Source: Sphingobacteriales bacterium (GTDB lineage Bacteria; Bacteroidota; Bacteroidia; Chitinophagales; Chitinophagaceae). From it: a stretch of 11,341 bases of DNA. Below, piece after piece: positions 6,880 to 11,341 of the stretch. The translations under genes and the position numbers were made by a program. The stretch covers positions 1 through 11,341 of the forward strand of contig REAQ01000280.1 of NCBI GenBank assembly GCA_004294195.1. The letters are read 5' to 3'. The notes beneath the pieces are model-generated. The model did not search any database. It saw only the letters and a program-made list of their open reading frames with translations, and was not told where the DNA came from. Each line of letters opens with the position of its first letter. Position 1 is the stretch's first letter.

Positions 6880-7599
6880 GTTTGGTTTGCCATCAATGAG
6901 TTTCACCGCCGCCACAATCCCCGCCGTTTCCGTACGAAGCCTTGTATCACCCAACGAAACAGGTATAAATCCTTTTTGGACGGCTGCATCAATCTCCAAT
7001 GGGGTAAAATCTCCTTCCGGACCAATCAGGATGGTTGCAGCGGCAAGCCCGGCACCAGTCAGCACCTGCTTCTCCGAAGGTTCGCAATGTGCAATAAATG
7101 CACTCCCTGAAACAGACTGCTGCAGAAAATCATCAAAAGGGGTAGGTTCAGTAATTTCGGTTAGCCATGCCTGTTGGCTCTGCTGCAAGGCACTTACAAG
7201 AATGTTTTGTGCACGGTCTTTCCTGAAATACTGTTTTTCCGTGCGAGCACACTGAAGAGGAACTATGCGTGAGACGCCCAATTCAGCAACCTTCTCCAGA
7301 AACCATTCAAAGCGGTTGGCGTTCTTCAGCTGGGAGATGGCGATGGTAATATTTCGATTTCGGTCAGGCGTTACCGTTACCTGGCCGACAGTTACCGTAC
7401 ATGATTTTTTTGAAGTAGACTGAATAGTGCAAAGGGCAGACCGGCCTTGTCCGTTGGTAATGATCAATTGCTCACCCTCGCGCATGCGAAGAACCTGCAC
7501 CATGTGTCTGGCTGTATCCTCAGGCGGCGTTATCACCGCACCATACTCCAGGATAGCATCAACAAAAAAGTATGGAGCTTCCATGTATACATCATGCAT
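6871..7599 (-). CDS. rsmE: 16S rRNA (uracil1498-N3)-methyltransferase
   Basis: This is a 242-residue SPOUT-class (trefoil-knot) methyltransferase that uses S-adenosylmethionine to methylate U1498 (E. coli numbering) of 16S rRNA in the assembled 30S subunit. An N-terminal PUA-like domain occupies about the first 80 residues, with ARHMVQVLRMREGE (30-43). The catalytic domain shows KNANRFEWFLEKVAELGVS (92-110), the SALQQS segment (136-141), GPEGDFTP (193-200) and SLGDTRLRTETAG (215-227), the knot that binds the cofactor. Length is normal. The start could be ATG 7599 (MHDVYMEAPYFF) or ATG 7584 (MEAPYFF); the second better resembles family members that begin just before an aromatic strand. It lies 44 bases downstream of dnaB on the same strand, separated by an octamer array, and probably shares its transcript. 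The stop codon is embedded in a long hairpin. Confidence 0.95.
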   Translation of the reverse strand: MHDVYMEAPYFFVDAILEYGAVITPPEDTARHMVQVLRMREGEQLIITNGQGRSALCTIQSTSKKSCTVTVGQVTVTPDRNRNITIAISQLKNANRFEWFLEKVAELGVSRIVPLQCARTEKQYFRKDRAQNILVSALQQSQQAWLTEITEPTPFDDFLQQSVSGSAFIAHCEPSEKQVLTGAGLAAATILIGPEGDFTPLEIDAAVQKGFIPVSLGDTRLRTETAGIVAAVKLIDGKPNIQ

Positions 7600-7609
7600 T
7601 TACGAGGAT

Positions 7610-7643
7610 CATTGCCGCATTACCGCACTGCCTCATTGCCTAA
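7610..7643. repeat. Octamer array between dnaB and rsmE
   Basis: Read on the minus strand it contains GGCAATGA, GGCAGTGC, GGTAATGC and GGCAATGA in tandem, immediately after the dnaB stop and before rsmE. Over about 30 bases it matches the array upstream of dnaB (9213-9242, plus strand) with three differences, so the two copies are inverted relative to each other around the gene. Confidence 0.75.
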
Positions 7644-9200
7644 TTAGAATGGTGTTTCATCTTCTTCACCATAAGGAAGATCATTCATCTTTGATCCTTT
7701 CTGGATATAGAGTTTAGGTCCTTCCGTATCACTGACCGGCTTCCAGTTACCGCCACTGAGCGCAGCTGGCATTCCCAGATCACCTTCATCGTCCATAAAT
7801 TTCTGTATATGCAGCAAGGCGCGAAGCTTGATCGTTTCCAGCGAACCGTTACGGTGTTTGGCAATCCGCACATGTGTTTCACCTTTGGTGCTTTCGCCCA
7901 TTTCGTTGCTCATCATTTCATAGTACTCCGGACGATATAGGAACATAACCATATCAGCATCCTGCTCAATGGCACCCGATTCACGAAGGTCACTCAGCTG
8001 CGGCATCTTATTTCCTTCTTTCCGCTTCTCCACTTCCCGGCTTAACTGCGATAGCGCGATGATGGGAATATCCAATTCTTTGGCCAATCCTTTGAGGTTC
8101 CGCGAGATCGTACTGATCTCCTGTTCCCGGTTGGTGTTCCTGTTTTCACTGGTACCGCTCATCAGCTGCAGGTAGTCAATGATCACCAGTCCAACGCCGT
8201 GCTTCTGCACGAGGCGTCTGCATTTGGCGCGCAATTCAAAAATATTGAGGGCAGCAGAATCGTCAATAAAAATGGGTGCAGTGGACAGTCGTTGAATGCC
8301 TTTTTTGTAGAGCTGCTGCATTTCATGGTCTTCCATCTTACCTCTGGCAATTTTCTCCAGCCATATCTCGGATTCTGCAGAAAGGATACGCTGAACCAGC
8401 TGGCCTGCACTCATCTCAAGGCTGAACACCGCGCAAGCAGTGGGTTTTGTAGGATGCAATGCTGCATTACGGGCAAGGTTAAGCGCAAATGCAGTTTTAC
8501 CCACAGATGGCCTTGCCGCGAGAATGATGAGATCAGATTTCTGCCAGCCATAGGTGATTCTATCCAGCATGGTAAATCCACTTGGAACACCCGTGACATC
8601 TTCCTGGCGGTTGCGCATATCTTCAATGCGCTGGATGGTTTTCACCAACACCTGATCAATGGAATCAAAGTTTTTGCGAAGGTGGTTGTTGGTGATCTCG
8701 AACAATTTAGATTCGGCTTCATCCAACAGGTCAAACACATCTGTGCTGTCTTCATATGCATCGCCAATGATTTCACCACTGATCCGGATCAATTCACGTT
8801 GAATAAACTTCTGTAGTACGATACGGCAATGGGTTTCAATGTTTGCCGATGACACCACAAAATTGGTCAGCTTGGTCACGTAATACGGTCCGCCAACCAT
8901 ATCCAGTTCACTATTGGTGCGAAGTTCTTCCACAACAGTGAGTAGGTCTATGGGACTGTTGCGGGCCGCAAGGCTCTGCATGGCTTTATAAATGCGTTGG
9001 TGGGCATCCACGTAAAAACATTCGGGCTTGAGGATCTCAATAACCGTGTCAAATGCTGATTTATCCAGCATGATGGCACCCAGTACGGCCTCCTCCAGTT
9101 CTTTGGATTGAGGGGGGATCTTGCCATATACCAGGGTATTTAAGTCTGGTGTATTCTTTCTTCTGTTTTTCCGGTCACGGTTTATATTCGTCAGATCCAT
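7644..9200 (-). CDS. dnaB: Replicative DNA helicase DnaB
   Basis: This is a 518-residue homohexameric ATP-driven 5'-3' helicase at the replication fork. The N-terminal domain (about 22-125) begins IPPQSKELEEAVLGAIML, the typical opening for DnaB. A linker leads to the RecA-type motor domain: Walker A AARPSVGKTA (228-237), FSLEMS (259-264), Walker B LVIIDYLQLM (338-347), IALSQLSREVEKR (381-393), QLSDLRESGAIEQDADMV (401-418) and the arginine-finger motif KHRNG (448-452). The C-terminal tail is long and acidic, ending EEDETPF, as is common in Bacteroidota. No intein interrupts the Walker regions. ATG 9200 is chosen; an extension to 9233 would translate the octamer repeat array (MPHCRIATLIT) and is unlikely to be protein. 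rsmE follows on the same strand. The gene is divergent from pheT across a 398-base region holding DnaA-box-like motifs. Helicase-loader genes are absent from the window. Confidence 0.97.
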   Translation of the reverse strand: MDLTNINRDRKNRRKNTPDLNTLVYGKIPPQSKELEEAVLGAIMLDKSAFDTVIEILKPECFYVDAHQRIYKAMQSLAARNSPIDLLTVVEELRTNSELDMVGGPYYVTKLTNFVVSSANIETHCRIVLQKFIQRELIRISGEIIGDAYEDSTDVFDLLDEAESKLFEITNNHLRKNFDSIDQVLVKTIQRIEDMRNRQEDVTGVPSGFTMLDRITYGWQKSDLIILAARPSVGKTAFALNLARNAALHPTKPTACAVFSLEMSAGQLVQRILSAESEIWLEKIARGKMEDHEMQQLYKKGIQRLSTAPIFIDDSAALNIFELRAKCRRLVQKHGVGLVIIDYLQLMSGTSENRNTNREQEISTISRNLKGLAKELDIPIIALSQLSREVEKRKEGNKMPQLSDLRESGAIEQDADMVMFLYRPEYYEMMSNEMGESTKGETHVRIAKHRNGSLETIKLRALLHIQKFMDDEGDLGMPAALSGGNWKPVSDTEGPKLYIQKGSKMNDLPYGEEDETPF

Positions 9201-9205
9201 GGTAA

Positions 9206-9243
9206 TCAATGTGGCAATGCGGCAGTGCGGCAATGCGGTAATA
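9206..9243. repeat. Octamer array just upstream of dnaB
   Basis: Plus-strand units TCAATGTG, GCAATGCG, GCAGTGCG, GCAATGCG and GTAATAAA are in register with period 8. The array abuts the dnaB start codon by 5 bases and so would lie in its 5' leader. It is the inverted counterpart of the array at 7610-7643. Confidence 0.75.
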
Positions 9244-9373
9244 AAAAACTAAACCCTACTCCCTAACCCCTCTCTTCTCCCTTTACCTTCTCCCTTTCCT
9301 CAAGGGGGGGGTGCGAATTAAACACTAAGTCGCCCCGCCACCAAATTTTTTGAAAAGGATAGTTACCGAGAGT

Positions 9374-9435
9374 TCATTCACAGGCTTATCCACTCAAAAC
9401 GGGAGATATTCACAATCCCAATCAGGAAATCCACA
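9374..9435 (+). promoter_or_regulatory. Cluster of DnaA-box-like 9-mers
   Basis: Compared with TTATNCACA, the sites are TCATTCACA (9374-9382, one mismatch), TTATCCACT (9386-9394, one mismatch), ATATTCACA (9406-9414, one mismatch) and AAATCCACA (9427-9435, two mismatches). All are on the same strand. A weaker candidate, ATAGGCACA, lies at 9456-9464. None is perfect. They lie in the dnaB/pheT intergenic region. They could bind DnaA for regulation or form part of a replication site, or be chance. Confidence 0.4.
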
Positions 9436-9545
9436 ATTCAGGCATCATTTCCCAGATAGGCACAAGGTAAGTTAACATCCTCGGTGCGTAAAGAAATCCA
9501 ATCAAAATCACCATTGTTTAGCTAGTATTACCCAACCCCTAACCG

Positions 9546-9587
9546 CTAATGCCCCCAATGACCAATGCCTAATGCCTTCATGCCTTA
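9546..9587. repeat. Short AATGCC-type repeats upstream of pheT
   Basis: AATGCC-like units (CCAATGAC, CAATGCCT, AATGCCTT, CATGCCTT) recur with period 7-8, ending at the pheT promoter box. They resemble the other octamer arrays loosely and are less regular, so membership of the same family is uncertain. Confidence 0.5.
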
Positions 9588-9593
9588 TCTTTG
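9586..9593 (+). promoter_or_regulatory. -7 promoter box of pheT
   Basis: TATCTTTG is a perfect match to TAnnTTTG and ends 5 bases before the ATG at 9599. With the usual spacing the transcript would begin at or within a base or two of the start codon, that is, leaderless or nearly so. Confidence 0.6.
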
Positions 9594-9598
9594 TCCGC

Positions 9599-11341
9599 AT
9601 GACGATTTCACACAAATGGCTGCTTGACTACCTGCCTGTTGAACTGGATCCGCAAAAACTATGTTCCATTCTGAACTCGATCGGGCTGGAAGTGGAAAAC
9701 CTCATCCCTTACGAAGAAGTGAAAGGTGGCCTGAAAGGCCTGGTGATCGGGGAGGTACTGGAAGTACAGAAGCACCCCAATGCTGATAAACTCTCCCTGA
9801 CATTGGTGAATATCGGTGCTGCAGAACCGCTGAAGATCGTATGTGGTGCGCCCAATGTTGCCGCCGGGCAAAAAGTAGTGGTAGCGCCAGTGGGTGCCAC
9901 CATTTACCCTACGCAGGGAGAACCGCTGACCATGCGGATCGCGAAGATCCGGGGGGAAGAAAGCCATGGAATGATCTGTGCTGAAGATGAAATAGGGCTT
10001 GGACACTCACACGCGGGCATAATGGTATTGCCAAATGAGGCCGTAGTGGGAACCATTGCATCTGACTACTTCCAACCGTACGAAGATCATATCATAGAGA
10101 TCGGGCTTACGCCCAACCGTTCAGATGCGATGAGTCATCTTGGGGTGGCCCGCGACATATGTGCATGGCTGACGCACCATGAACACCGGGATGTACAGGT
10201 TAAAAATCCTTTCCCCGGATCCACTGGCCCCATCGCCGAAAAACAATTACCCATCACCGTTAGTGTTGACCAAAAAGAGGCCTGCCCCAGATATGCAGGC
10301 GTGAGTATCACAGATGTAAAGACGGGACCCTCTCCTTCCTGGATGGCAAAAAGGCTAAAAGCCATCGGCATCAGACCTATCAGCAACATTGTAGATATCA
10401 CCAACTATGTGTTGCACGAATCCGGCCAGCCCCTGCATGCATTTGATGCAGACAGGATCGGCGGTGCAGGGATCATCGTGAAAACCCTTGCGGACGGCAC
10501 TGCCTTCCTGAGCCTTGACGATAAAGAGAGAAAACTGCACCAGGATGACCTGGTCATTTGTGACGCCAACAGCAGTCCGATGTGTATCGCAGGTGTGTTC
10601 GGCGGCAAAAACAGTGGTGTGAGTGAAAGCACAAGCAATATTTTTCTGGAGAGTGCTTGGTTCAATCCTTCCATGATCCGCAAAACATCGTTCCGTCACA
10701 ACTTAAGGACAGACGCGGCTACCCATTTTGAAAAGAATGTAGACATCAGCAATACGGTGAACGTATTGAAAAGAGCCGCGGCACTGATCTGCGAGATTGC
10801 GGGTGGCAGGATCGCATCGGAACTCATTGATATCTATCCCGAGCCCGCGGTTCAAAAACAAGTAAAGTTTACCTATACTTACTTACAAAAGTTAAGTGGC
10901 AAATCATATTCCCCAGACATCGTAAAAGAAATCCTGAAAGCGCTGGGCTTTGGCATCCTGCAGGAAGATGGAGATGGATTGTTATTGGAAGTGCCGCTTC
11001 ATAAGACGGATGTGAGCCTACCCGCAGATGTTGCGGAAGAGATCATGCGGATCGATGGGTTTGATAACATCGCCATCCCTGCCACCATTACCATCACGCC
11101 TTCCACAGAAGCCAATGCATTGGCGGAAATTCAGAAAGAGCGGATTTCATCGATCCTTGTGGGCATGGGATTCAATGAGATCATGAACAACTCCATCGCC
11201 AACAGTGCATGGTTGACGGATGAAGAGCAGCGATTTGCCGTGAAGATGATGAACAACCTTAGTGCAGATCTTGATGTGCTTCGGGTATCCATGCTGGAGA
11301 CAGGACTAAACACCATCCTCCATAACCTGAACCGGAAAAAC
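9599..11341 (+). CDS. pheT: Phenylalanine--tRNA ligase beta subunit (3' truncated by the window)
   Basis: 581 codons are present without a stop; complete proteins are about 800 residues, so roughly a quarter lies beyond the right edge. The product joins PheS in an (alpha-beta)2 cytoplasmic enzyme that charges tRNA-Phe. It opens MTISHKWLLDYLP, the usual beginning. The EMAP/tRNA-binding domain spans about 40-150 (GLVIGEVLEVQKHPNADKL at 47-65, VCGAPNVAAGQ at 81-91, GMICAEDEIGL at 124-134). TPNRSDAMSHLGVARD (171-186) follows. The B3/B4 editing domain spans about 225-395, with SNIVDITNYVLHESGQPLHAFDAD (262-285). The B5 domain spans about 422-491 and ends with VAEEIMRIDGFDNI. The synthetase-like core then begins, and the C-terminal FDX-ACB anticodon domain would be off-window. 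pheS is not the immediate upstream gene. A perfect -7 box precedes the ATG by 5 bases. Confidence 0.97.
   Translation, partial: MTISHKWLLDYLPVELDPQKLCSILNSIGLEVENLIPYEEVKGGLKGLVIGEVLEVQKHPNADKLSLTLVNIGAAEPLKIVCGAPNVAAGQKVVVAPVGATIYPTQGEPLTMRIAKIRGEESHGMICAEDEIGLGHSHAGIMVLPNEAVVGTIASDYFQPYEDHIIEIGLTPNRSDAMSHLGVARDICAWLTHHEHRDVQVKNPFPGSTGPIAEKQLPITVSVDQKEACPRYAGVSITDVKTGPSPSWMAKRLKAIGIRPISNIVDITNYVLHESGQPLHAFDADRIGGAGIIVKTLADGTAFLSLDDKERKLHQDDLVICDANSSPMCIAGVFGGKNSGVSESTSNIFLESAWFNPSMIRKTSFRHNLRTDAATHFEKNVDISNTVNVLKRAAALICEIAGGRIASELIDIYPEPAVQKQVKFTYTYLQKLSGKSYSPDIVKEILKALGFGILQEDGDGLLLEVPLHKTDVSLPADVAEEIMRIDGFDNIAIPATITITPSTEANALAEIQKERISSILVGMGFNEIMNNSIANSAWLTDEEQRFAVKMMNNLSADLDVLRVSMLETGLNTILHNLNRKN

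Larger units (their letters stand above)
9201..9598. other. Intergenic region between divergent dnaB and pheT
   Basis: No gene is visible in these 398 bases. From left to right it holds: the octamer array (9206-9243); a pyrimidine-rich tract (9267-9301, all but one base C or T) ending in a run of eight G (9304-9311); an A/T stretch (about 9341-9360); a group of DnaA-box-like 9-mers on the plus strand (9374-9435); unremarkable sequence to about 9540; AATGCC-type short repeats (9546-9587); and a promoter box just before pheT. I could not find a convincing promoter for dnaB on the minus strand. Confidence 0.7.

Noticed and set aside
8199..8816. 205-residue open frame on the plus strand
   Set aside because: It lies entirely antisense within dnaB, whose motifs are intact, and has no recognisable domain.
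9201..9233. Longer dnaB start adding MPHCRIATLIT
   Set aside because: The added residues are simply a translation of the octamer array, and the ATG at 9200 gives a normal DnaB N-terminus.
7610..9243. Transposon with dnaB as cargo, the inverted arrays being terminal repeats
   Set aside because: There is no transposase, the same arrays occur at unrelated places in the window, and dnaB and rsmE look like normal core genes.
9201..9598. Confident call of a replication origin
   Set aside because: The DnaA-box-like sites are all imperfect, dnaA is not in the window, and the chromosome-wide skew cannot be seen.

Overview
This window is chromosomal DNA from a member of the Bacteroidota, most likely a Chitinophagaceae-like organism. 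Three things point there. One protein carries a type IX secretion (T9SS) C-terminal sorting domain. Promoter-like boxes close to TAnnTTTG sit just upstream of several starts, and Shine-Dalgarno sequences are scarce. The housekeeping proteins also have Bacteroidota character. The family-level placement is inference.

Layout. Positions 1-3553 (minus strand) hold a cluster of conserved proteins of unknown function. A DUF1800 gene (1907-3553) is followed 5 bases later by a DUF1501 gene (321-1901) with a twin-arginine-like N-terminus and a T9SS sorting domain. A second DUF1800 paralogue (1-271) follows and runs off the left edge. Neither DUF1800 gene has a normal ATG start in the sequence as given. 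The second looks like a one-base frameshift right at its N-terminus. Positions 3642-4817 (minus) encode a thiolase. It is divergent from pyrD (4899-5927, plus), and a TerC-family membrane protein (5971-6771, plus) follows pyrD. A very long hairpin (6786-6879) separates terC from the convergent rsmE (6871-7599, minus). The replicative helicase gene dnaB (7644-9200, minus) lies upstream of rsmE. A 398-base intergenic region (9201-9598) then leads to pheT (9599 to the right edge, plus, truncated).

Most genes are ordinary housekeeping genes: pyrimidine synthesis, fatty-acid beta-oxidation, rRNA methylation, replication and tRNA charging. They show no obvious joint pathway. The less ordinary material is (i) the DUF1800/DUF1501/DUF1800 export-linked cluster and its broken or odd starts, (ii) short octamer arrays (GGCAATGC-like units) in at least four or five intergenic spots, including inverted copies on both sides of dnaB and a roughly 45-bp hairpin that includes the rsmE stop codon, and (iii) a cluster of DnaA-box-like 9-mers between dnaB and pheT.
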